In this document: positions 1 to 5,091 of the stretch, in pieces
Position numbering within the stretch: position 1 is the stretch's first letter
Layout of the letters: every line of letters starts with the position of its first letter
Assembly (NCBI GenBank): GCA_022791735.1
Contig: JAAVZQ010000075.1
Span: forward strand, 1-5,091
Direction of reading: 5' to 3'
Length of the DNA: 5,091 nucleotides
Source: Clostridia bacterium
GTDB taxonomy: Bacteria > Bacillota > Clostridia > TANB77 > CAG-508
The notes under the pieces: generated by a model
Database searches by the model: none
What the model was told of the DNA's origin: nothing
The model's input: the letters and a program-made list of their open reading frames with translations, nothing else
Program-made: the position numbers and the translations under genes

Positions 1-253
1 GATTGTTATATTGATATTTTACTGCAACATCTATTATCTTTGCTTTATCTAAAAACAGGTCTTGTCCTGCATTTGATAGTCTTCTATTTCTTATATATTC
101 TGAAAATGATATATTCGCTATTACTGCAAAAATCCTTTGAAATGTATATTCGCTCATTCCTATCATTTTAGAAATAGTTTTTATCTCAATCTTTTCTTCT
201 AGATGATTTTCTATATATTCAATTATTTTGTTAAGCTCTTTGTATATATTCAA
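1..253 (-). CDS. AraC-family transcriptional regulator, N-terminal DNA-binding part (3' end outside window)
   Basis: This is the first 84 codons of an AraC/XylS-type regulator whose remainder lies beyond the left edge. The visible residues form the AraC helix-turn-helix region: an N-terminal helix (LNKIIEYIENHLEEKIEI), then KTISKMIGMSEYTFQRIF, then FSEYIRNRRLSNAGQDL and KIIDVAVKYQYN, which match the family pattern of two HTH units. The HTH at the very N terminus suggests the Rob/GyrI-like subclass with a C-terminal effector-binding domain, but that part is not visible. The start is TTG, chosen because AGAGGT lies 6 bases upstream and TTGA overlaps the stop of the preceding ABC gene, implying translational coupling. 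It is the third gene of the exporter operon and may regulate it (inference). The visible part has no in-frame CGG, and its four arginines are AGA/AGG. The family call is firm; the target is unknown. Confidence 0.88.
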   Translation of the reverse strand, partial: MNIYKELNKIIEYIENHLEEKIEIKTISKMIGMSEYTFQRIFAVIANISFSEYIRNRRLSNAGQDLFLDKAKIIDVAVKYQYNN

Positions 254-1891
254 TTTGTTACCTCTTTTATTCCTATTTTCTCTATTTGACCGTCTTTTAT
301 ATAGATGATTTTGTCTGAATTTTCAATTGTAGATTTTCTATGTGCAATTATAATGACTGTGCTTGTCTTTGAGATTTTGTCTATTATGTTTTGTATCATT
401 TTTTCTGTTTGGAAGTCTATATTTGAAGTTGGTTCATCAAATATATAAAAATTTGCTTTGTGCAGAATTGCTCTTAAAAACGCTATTACTTGAAGTTCTC
501 CATAAGATAGTTTTGAAAGCTTTATCTCTGTATCTAACCCTTTATCTAATTTGTTAAATACATTTTCTACACCTATTTCCTGTATTAACTCATTTATTTG
601 TTCATCTAATATGTCTTTTCTGCCAAGTGTTATGTTGTTTCTAACTGTGTCTGTGAATATATATGGATTTTGCGAAATGTATGAAATATGGTCTCTTAGG
701 CACTTTGTTGATATTTTTGATATATCATTCTTTCCTATTAGGATTTTTCCGCTATTTATATCATATAGTTTCATTAATACATTTGTAAGTGTGGTTTTTC
801 CTGCTCCAGTTCTTCCTGCAATTGTAACTTTTTCTCCCTTTTTTATTGTAAAAGACATGTTGTTTAAAACCATCTCTTTTTCATATTTCATAGATACATC
901 TTTAAATTCTATGTCTCCGATTTAGATTTTCTATATATTCTCCTTCTTCTATGTTTTCTTCTTCTGTTTCATCTAGTAAAACTTTTATCCTTTTGTATGA
1001 ATTTATACATGTTTGTATTTCTTCTAGCTCGTTACAGATTTCTTCAATTGGGCTTTTACATTCTTTTACGTAATATAGTACTAAATAGATGCTTCCAAGT
1101 GATATGGCTGTTTCAATATTTAAAGCATAGTATATTATAGCATAAATTCCAATTGCTTGTATCATTGTTATCATCCAATATGGAAAATGATGTATAACTC
1201 CGTATTTAACTCTATTTTTTAACTCTTTGTCTAACAAATTATCCATTTTTTCTATATTTTTATTCTGTAATTTGAAAAGATAGGTTAATTTACTTTTATT
1301 GTAAATCTCTGAATATTCTTTATTTTGTATATCTCTATTTTTTAAGATTTCATTATCTATTTTTCCTAACACTTTTGTAGTTTTGTATACAATTATAGCT
1401 ATCACAATTATTGAAACACTTCCAATAATTGCTAGATTGATGTTTGCAGCATACATCATTATTACCATAAACATCATATATAGTCCACTACTTACTATTC
1501 TATATGCAAGTCCAAAAAATAGTTCAAACAAGTTATCTACATCCACTGTTAATCTAGTGTATAGCACTGATGAATTATATTTATTAAATGTCATTGTTTT
1601 AAAATTTAATATTTTATCAAATACAATTTTTCTAATATCTTTTAAAATATTACATATTACTTTATTTATAACTATATCTCTTATGTATTTGAATATTAGT
1701 ATACTCAAATGTATAGCAATGTATATACATACAAAAAATATGATTGTGTTTGTGAGGTCTTGTCTTGAGAAGTCAATATCTACAACTTGTTTTACTACAT
1801 ATGGTGGAAGTGCCCACAAAAAGTCACAAAGTAGTAGTAATATACTCATGAAAATTATTGATTTTGTATATTTTTTTAAGATTTTTTTCAT
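250..1891 (-). CDS. ABC exporter half-transporter, second subunit (TMD-NBD), read through one +1 shift at CGG
   Basis: With one +1 shift this gives a 546-residue membrane-bound ABC exporter subunit. Residues 1-300 are the transmembrane domain, with likely helices near 12-34, 48-70, 130-148, 152-170, 235-256 and 263-275. The nucleotide-binding domain follows from about 325: Walker A GRTGAGKT (359-366), Q-loop Gln407, a degenerate signature LSYGE (461-465) in place of LSGGQ, Walker B FYIFDE with catalytic Glu486, and H-loop His517. The frame breaks after Asn324 at CGG (917-919). Without the shift the product stops after RRHRI and is a lone membrane domain. Skipping the C gives ENLN-GDIEFKDVSMKY, the usual opening of an exporter NBD. 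The ATG overlaps the upstream ABC gene as ATGA, with AGGTGA 6 bases upstream. It very likely pairs with that gene's product. The substrate is unknown. Two separate genes is an unlikely alternative, since the NBD lacks its first strand without the shift. Confidence 0.9.
260..265 (-). promoter_or_regulatory. Ribosome binding site deciding the TTG start of the AraC gene
   Basis: AGAGGT lies 6 bases before TTG (251-253). That codon overlaps the TGA stop of the ABC gene as TTGA, mirroring the ATGA junction upstream. Confidence 0.7.
917..919 (-). other. +1 recoding site, CGG in the second ABC gene
   Basis: The zero frame reads CTA AAT CGG AGA CAT AGA and meets TAA at 902-904. Skipping the C at 919 gives AAT-GGA-GAC-ATA, Asn-Gly-Asp-Ile, the conserved start of the exporter NBD. 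In the +1 frame a TAA lies at 922-924, so the shift must happen at the AAT/CGG step. The site sits in the linker between membrane and ATPase domains. Confidence 0.85.
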
Positions 1892-3641
1892 GCCAAATCA
1901 CCTACTTTCTCGTAGGTATTTAATTCACTATATAGCTTGCTTTTTTCAAGCATTTCTTTATGTTTTCCACTATCGCAAATCTTGCCATCTACTATTAAAT
2001 ATACTTTATCCATTTTTTCCATCATGCTTGTTTTATTTGAAACAAGTATTAAAATATTCTCTCCTACTTGCTCTTCTATTTCTTCTATTACTTTCTTTTC
2101 TGTATCACTGTCTAATGCTGACAATGTATCGTCAAATATGTTGATTTTTCTAATGTTTAATAGATTTCTTGCAATTTGTATCCTTTGCTTTTGGCCTCCT
2201 GATATTTTTATTCCGTTTTCTCCAATTCTTGTCTCAAACCTGTCTTGCATTGTTTCTATATCTTCTAAAATATTTGCCTTTTTGCTTACTTTTTCTATAT
2301 CTGTATCTTCCCATTCATTTACAATATCTATATTATTTTTTATAGTATCATCTGTGATAATATTTTTTTGCATTGCATATCCTATGTTCTCAAATATGCT
2401 TTCTCTTGAATATTCATTTACATCTATATCATTGATAAGTATAACACCTTCTGGCACTTCATAAAAACCTGCTAAAATATTCATAAGTGTTGTCTTACCA
2501 CTTCCTACTTTTCCAACTACACCTATTTTTTCTCCTTTATTTATTGTCATACTTATATTATTTATTGCTAAATATCCATTTTCTTCATAACCATAGCTAA
2601 GATTTTTTATTTCTATTTTATCTATTTTCTCTAGCTTTTTTCCGTCCTTTTTATATGTATCTAGTCCGAAAAAATAGTTGAACCTTCTTTTTGCTATTTT
2701 GAAATTAGATATTCCCGTTAAAAATGGTTCTATTGCCTTTACAATCTCTGACACTGCAAGTGCTATACATTCTATACATGCTGTCAATTCTCCTATTGTT
2801 AGTTGCCCTTTGTGTATCAAAAATAATCCGCACTGAGAACCCTACTGTGTAGCATGCAGCGTATAGTCCATTTGATACCATATCCATTTGGTATATTACT
2901 GCACCCACATCTACATTTGACTTATATAGTTCTTCGTTTATTTCATCAAATTTTGCTTTTTGATTTTTTTGTTCATTATATAATTTTATTAAGCTAAAAC
3001 CTGATGTATTTTGTTCTATATTTTTTGATAGCTTGATATATGATTTTCTTTCTGCTTCTAAGATTTTTTGTTGCTTCTTATACATTTTGTATAAAAAATA
3101 CATTGCTACTGGGAAAATTGGTAATATCGAAAGCATTAGTGCCCAGTTTAGTCTTTTTCCTATGACAATTAACCCTATAATAGGCGCTACAATTATCCTG
3201 TTAAATTGAAAACACGTTTCTCCTAAAAATTTCCTTATTCCTAATATCTCTTTTGATAAATATGCAAGAAATACACCCTTTTCTTCCTTATCATAATATT
3301 CTGGTTTTACTTTTTGCAAATGTTCTGCTACTCTTTTTCTTAAATATGTATCTGATTTTCTCGCTCTAATAAATAACAATTGTCTATATATTATCCTTGG
3401 AATTATCATGATTAGTGAATAAAATATTAGTCTATACACTTCGTGCATAATGACTTCTTTGCTTGCATTACCTTGCATTAGAATGTCTAAGATATTTCCT
3501 ACTATGTTTGGTATTATATATAATATGTAAAATACCATTGCTTGAAATATCATGCCGAATTATATAGATTGGAAAAGTTCTTTTTAGTTCATCTGTGAAT
3601 ATTTTACTATTTTTATATTTTTTTTCCATATTTAATCTCAT
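1888..3641 (-). CDS. ABC exporter half-transporter, first subunit (TMD-NBD), read through two +1 shifts at CGG
   Basis: With two +1 shifts this encodes a 583-residue exporter subunit, the usual size. Likely membrane helices lie near 23-47, 69-92, 146-161, 165-185, 255-276 and 281-303. The NBD has Walker A GKVGSGKT (376-383), Q-loop Gln424, signature ISGGQ (479-483), Walker B INIFDD with Asp504 where the catalytic Glu is expected, and Asn535 in place of the H-loop His (VSNKTS). It therefore has a good signature but a degenerate catalytic site, the mirror image of its partner. The first break is after Ile28 (FPIYII-GMIFQAMVFY), the second after Val270 (VGFSV-GLFLIHKGQLTIGEL). Each is repaired by skipping the C of CGG and yields a glycine. 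Without shifting, translation ends after 57 codons at TAA (3468-3470). The start is ATG at 3639-3641, with an in-frame TAG just upstream and AGGAAG only 2 bases before it; ATG at 3627-3629 is an alternative. It is first in the operon. Confidence 0.9.
1898..1903 (-). promoter_or_regulatory. Ribosome binding site of the second ABC gene
   Basis: AGGTGA lies inside the end of the first ABC gene, 6 bases before the ATG that overlaps its TGA (ATGA). This indicates coupled translation and equal subunit supply. Confidence 0.7.
2828..2830 (-). other. +1 recoding site 2, CGG in the first ABC gene
   Basis: The zero frame reads TCA GTG CGG ATT ATT and ends at a stop at 2705-2707. Skipping the C at 2830 gives GTG-GGA-TTA-TTT, Val-Gly-Leu-Phe, restoring membrane helix 5 and the conserved GQLTIGEL segment. 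In the +1 frame a TAG at 2842-2844 confines the shift to about four codons before or at CGG. Confidence 0.85.
3555..3557 (-). other. +1 recoding site 1, CGG at codon 29 of the first ABC gene
   Basis: The zero frame reads TAT ATA ATT CGG CAT GAT and meets TAA at 3468-3470. Skipping the C at 3557 gives ATT-GGC-ATG-ATA, Ile-Gly-Met-Ile, and continues membrane helix 1. A +1-frame TAA at 3560-3562 means the shift can only occur at the ATT/CGG step. This early position would control expression of the whole subunit. Confidence 0.85.
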
Positions 3642-3643
3642 TT

Positions 3644-3649
3644 CTTCCT
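3644..3649 (-). promoter_or_regulatory. Ribosome binding site of the first ABC gene, unusual spacing
   Basis: AGGAAG ends only 2 bases before ATG (3641) and 14 before the next in-frame ATG (3629). Neither distance is typical, so the start is uncertain by four residues. An in-frame TAG just upstream rules out a longer form. Confidence 0.5.
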
Positions 3650-3662
3650 AAGACACAAATCT

Positions 3663-3692
3663 GGTTGGAAAAGAATTAGATATTTTTCAACC
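3663..3692 (-). promoter_or_regulatory. Leader hairpin before the first ABC gene
   Basis: GGTTG-AAAA and TTTT-C-CAACC pair as a stem of about 9 bp with one bulged C, in the short leader between the promoter and the ribosome binding site. It may affect mRNA stability or translation. It is modest in strength. Confidence 0.4.
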
Positions 3693-3706
3693 TTCCACCT
3701 TAATCC

Positions 3707-3735
3707 ATTTTATCATACACCTTTTAGCTTTTCAA
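3707..3735 (-). promoter_or_regulatory. Promoter of the ABC exporter operon
   Basis: TTGAAA (3730-3735), a 17-base spacer and TAAAAT (3707-3712), with TGA just before the -10 as an extended -10 element. Transcription would start near 3700, giving a leader of about 60 bases. Confidence 0.75.
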
Positions 3736-3736
3736 G

Positions 3737-3764
3737 GGACAAATCGCCTCGGCGCCATTTGTCC
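3737..3764. repeat. Dyad next to the ABC operon promoter
   Basis: GGACAAAT and ATTTGTCC are perfect 8-base arms 12 bases apart. An inner CGC/GCG pair could extend the hairpin past a 2-base bulge. It lies one base upstream of the -35 box, in a locally GC-rich block (about 3737-3815) that contrasts with the rest of the window. It could be an operator or the end of a small repeat element. Confidence 0.55.
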
Positions 3765-3823
3765 AGCCCGATTTAAGTTTCGAGCCTAAAGGCGAGAAAG
3801 CTTAGAGGGCATGCGTTTAGCAT

Positions 3824-3870
3824 TTTTTATTGAATAGGAAAAATCAAAGATTTTTCCTATTCAATAAAAA
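3824..3870. repeat. Perfect 22-bp inverted repeat with 3-base loop
   Basis: The arms at 3824-3845 and 3849-3870 are exactly complementary around AAA, each containing TTGAATAGG/CCTATTCAA. The stem can extend through AGC/GCT outside a 2-base bulge. Each arm starts with T and ends with A on both strands, so it lacks the trailing T-run of a standard terminator. Its outer five bases are shared with the preceding terminator hairpin, so the two cannot be fully folded together. Roles could include transcript end protection, attenuation or a small mobile repeat. Confidence 0.75.
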
Positions 3871-3897
3871 GCTATACTTTAAAATGTATAACTTTTT
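3866..3897 (-). terminator. Likely intrinsic terminator of the acetyltransferase gene
   Basis: Starting 10 bases past the stop codon, AAAAAGTTATAC and GTATAGCTTTTT form a 12-bp stem with one U-G wobble around an 8-base loop. The stem ends in a U-run. It is AT-rich and weak at its base, so efficiency is uncertain. Confidence 0.6.
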
Positions 3898-3906
3898 GGT
3901 TATGTT

Positions 3907-4540
3907 TTATCTTCCTTCTTCGCTTGCTTGAACCACGCTATTGTTTGTTTCTTGCTTTTTGGCTTTTGCCCTCTGTTTCTTAGATACTACCATTTGCATT
4001 GCTGCTTCTATATCATCTTTATTTAGGTTTTTCAAGTCCTTTTCTAAAAATATGTCTCTCATATTTTTTGTGCTACCATCTATTATTTCTCTTTCAACAA
4101 TTTGAATTGCTCCTTGTATTTGATTAAATCCTAGAGCTAAAGCAATACCCTTTGACATAGAATTCTCTTCTAGTGTTCTCATATATAGTGTATCAAATCC
4201 TAGAGATTTTGCCTGCATTACTGCATATACCATAAGAGCTGCACCGAAACCTTCATTTCTAAATTTCTCATCCACTACAACATCTGCTAAATATCCAACA
4301 TTTTCTTCTGAAAATTTGACTGGGTGCCCTTCTTGTACTCCTGCTTCTAATGCTATTAAACCGTGTACATTCACCATCTCTATATGCTCCATATATGTTT
4401 GCACTGTTTTCTTGATATTCTCTATAAATCTCTTCCGCCTTTTCATCTGTCATTCTTTCATAATATGGATATCCCGAAAATGCAAAATATACTTTCTTAA
4501 ATTCTTCCATTGAACTAAGAGTTTTTATTCTATCACTCAT
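3907..4540 (-). CDS. GNAT-family N-acetyltransferase, read through one +1 shift at CGG
   Basis: With one +1 shift this is a 210-residue GNAT acetyltransferase, which would transfer an acetyl group from acetyl-CoA to an amine. The N-terminal part runs to Thr59 (IYGAYRDGECT). The shift at CGG (4361-4363) continues as GLIALEAG, giving the usual GNAT strand with its turn and glycine. Motif A follows: YLADVVVDEKFRNEGFGAAL, in which R94-x-x-G97-x-G99 binds the CoA pyrophosphate. Motif B-like GFDTLYMRT and SKGIALALGFNQI complete the fold. A Lys/Ala-rich tail of about 50 residues (KKQRAKAKKQ) is unusual and may be disordered. The ATG at 4538-4540 has AGGA 8 bases upstream. A shorter frame from ATG at 4444-4446 is open across the join, but it lacks the first strands and has no clear ribosome binding site. 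The gene has its own strong promoter and a terminator-like hairpin just after the stop. The substrate is unknown. Confidence 0.87.
4361..4363 (-). other. +1 recoding site, CGG in the acetyltransferase gene
   Basis: The zero frame reads GAA TGT ACA CGG TTT AAT and ends at a stop at 4268-4270. Skipping the C at 4363 gives ACA-GGT-TTA-ATA, Thr-Gly-Leu-Ile, as in the common GNAT strand 'DG...GLI.L'. Here the +1 frame has no nearby upstream stop, so placement rests on family similarity and on the shared CGG. Confidence 0.8.
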
Positions 4541-4548
4541 GATTTATT

Positions 4549-4552
4549 TCCT
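4549..4552 (-). promoter_or_regulatory. Ribosome binding site of the acetyltransferase gene
   Basis: AGGA lies 8 bases before the ATG at 4540. It supports the long start over the internal ATG at 4446, which would lose the N-terminal GNAT strands. Confidence 0.7.
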
Positions 4553-4632
4553 TTCTTTGCTACTTCTTGTAAGCAAAATTACTATGTACCTTTTTTCATA
4601 TAACATATACCTTATTATTGGTTTACCGTATT

Positions 4633-4661
4633 ATTATAACAAATTATGGAAATTATGTCAA
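4633..4661 (-). promoter_or_regulatory. Sigma-A-type promoter of the acetyltransferase gene
   Basis: TTGACA (4656-4661), a 17-base spacer and TATAAT (4633-4638) match the consensus exactly. Transcription would start near 4626, leaving a leader of about 85 bases before the ATG at 4540. Confidence 0.88.
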
Positions 4662-4671
4662 CATTTGTTAT
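4636..4671. promoter_or_regulatory. Candidate operator: inverted and direct repeats over the promoter
   Basis: On the minus strand, ATAACAAAT (4663-4671) and ATTTGTTAT (4636-4644) form perfect 9-base inverted arms with an 18-base gap. One arm lies just upstream of the -35 and the other overlaps the -10. Between them CATAATTT occurs twice in tandem with one base between copies (4641-4657). A bound repressor would block this promoter. In such AT-rich DNA part of this could be chance. Confidence 0.5.
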
Positions 4672-4680
4672 GTAGATTGC

Positions 4681-5091
4681 TTATTCTTCTAGCAATTTGC
4701 AATACTTTTCTGTTCTTTTTTCTCCAATAGTTGCTATATATATTTTAAATATCTCATCTATTGCTTCTCTATCTATAAATTTATCTACTTTACAAGGAAG
4801 AATATATATAGAATATATCACAAAATATAAATCTAAATCAAATTTCATTTTGATAAAGCCTAGATTTTCATAGAAATTAGCCCTTCTTTTCCTTATATGC
4901 ATTTCTTCTTCAGTTTTTGCAGTTTCTATTTTCTCTATTTCTATGTATATGCCATTATATTCTTTGTACATTTCTTTTAATAGCTTTATTGCTTCTGTAC
5001 CATATCCTTTACCTTGATATTTGGGTAAAATTGCAAAGTAGTCTAGTATTGCATATAAGTTATCTTCTATTGTATTTATTATAATAAAACC
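4681..5091 (-). CDS. GNAT-family N-acetyltransferase, 5' end outside window
   Basis: An open frame enters from the right edge and runs 136 residues to TAA. It begins GFIIINTIEDNLYAILDYFAI and continues LPKYQGKGYGTEAIKLLKEM, the GNAT motif A with Q-x-x-G-x-G for acetyl-CoA. The segment KRRANFYENLGFIKM is the usual GNAT motif B region (aromatic-x-x-x-GF). An ATG inside the frame at 4969-4971 is not the start, because the CoA-binding motif lies upstream of it. The tail (DKFIDREAIDEIFKIYIATIGEKR) is helical and not distinctive. This gene is uninterrupted, has no in-frame CGG, and uses AGA/AGG for its arginines, so it serves as an internal control for the recoding pattern. No clear terminator follows. 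It is not clearly a paralogue of the next gene. The substrate is unknown. Confidence 0.85.
   Translation of the reverse strand, partial: GFIIINTIEDNLYAILDYFAILPKYQGKGYGTEAIKLLKEMYKEYNGIYIEIEKIETAKTEEEMHIRKRRANFYENLGFIKMKFDLDLYFVIYSIYILPCKVDKFIDREAIDEIFKIYIATIGEKRTEKYCKLLEE

Noticed and set aside
1383..2144. Long plus-strand open frame, 253 codons
   Set aside because: It lies opposite the two ABC genes, reads as low-complexity hydrophobic sequence and has no family motif; it is an antisense shadow. The other plus-strand frames are rejected for the same reason.
830..3600. Shine-Dalgarno-like stimulators upstream of the shift sites, as in prfB
   Set aside because: Purine-rich stretches lie upstream of some sites (for example AGAAGGAGA before 919) but at differing distances, and none precedes the site at 3557, so no common element is supported.
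250..3641. Four separate genes (two membrane proteins, two ATPases) or pseudogenes instead of two intact ABC genes
   Set aside because: The fragments join at conserved sequences with normal total lengths, the ATP-binding motifs look maintained, the operon overlaps are preserved and all breaks share CGG. Random decay would give varied indels and stops.
3824..3870. The 22-bp palindrome as a standard intrinsic terminator
   Set aside because: The stem has no GC-rich core and no T-run after the 3' arm on either strand, so I list it as a repeat.
917..4363. Ordinary sequencing or assembly indels
   Set aside because: None of the four sites is in a homopolymer run. All are the same base, same direction and same codon context, and intact genes nearby show no such errors. 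Raw reads would still be needed to exclude a systematic artefact.
917..4363. CGG reassigned to another amino acid, as proposed for some AT-rich lineages
   Set aside because: Reassignment keeps the frame. Here the downstream protein is in the +1 frame at every CGG, so a triplet reassignment cannot explain it.
1..5091. CRISPR array, tRNA or rRNA genes, insertion sequence
   Set aside because: No regular repeat-spacer pattern, no cloverleaf or rRNA-like segment and no transposase were seen.

Overview
The window is low-GC DNA that looks like a Bacillota, probably Clostridia-type, chromosome. The evidence is strong AT bias, AGA/AGG as the only arginine codons, purine-rich ribosome binding sites and sigma-A-type promoters. 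All recognisable genes lie on the minus strand. The species cannot be named from the sequence.

Layout in the direction of transcription (high to low coordinates): the 3' part of a GNAT acetyltransferase gene (4681 to the right edge); a 140-bp gap with a near-perfect promoter; a second GNAT gene (3907-4540); a 265-bp gap with a terminator, a long palindrome, a GC-richer structured block and a promoter; then a compact operon of two ABC exporter half-transporters (1888-3641 and 250-1891) and the start of an AraC-family regulator (1-253). The operon genes overlap by 4 bases each (ATGA and TTGA). The two ABC proteins have complementary defects in their ATPase motifs, as in heterodimeric exporters (BmrCD/LmrCD/TM287-288 type).

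The main discovery concerns decoding. Three of the five genes are split by +1 frame changes, at four places. At all four the zero-frame codon is CGG. Skipping its C restores the reading frame and gives GGN (glycine) where the protein family expects glycine: AAT-c-GGA, GTG-c-GGA, ATT-c-GGC, ACA-c-GGT. I checked every CGG and every CG dinucleotide against the repaired frames. No other in-frame CGG occurs, and no in-frame CGT, CGC or CGA occurs either, in about 1560 codons. About 54 arginines are all AGA or AGG. In-frame CGG therefore appears here only as a +1 shift point. The simplest reading is a genome-wide decoding property: either an unassigned CGG that makes the ribosome slip +1 onto GGN, or a tRNA that reads the quadruplet CGGN. 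The frameshifts would then not be pseudogene damage. The mechanism is inferred; the pattern is read directly.

With the shifts applied the proteins have normal lengths: 583 and 546 residues for the ABC subunits and 210 for the acetyltransferase.
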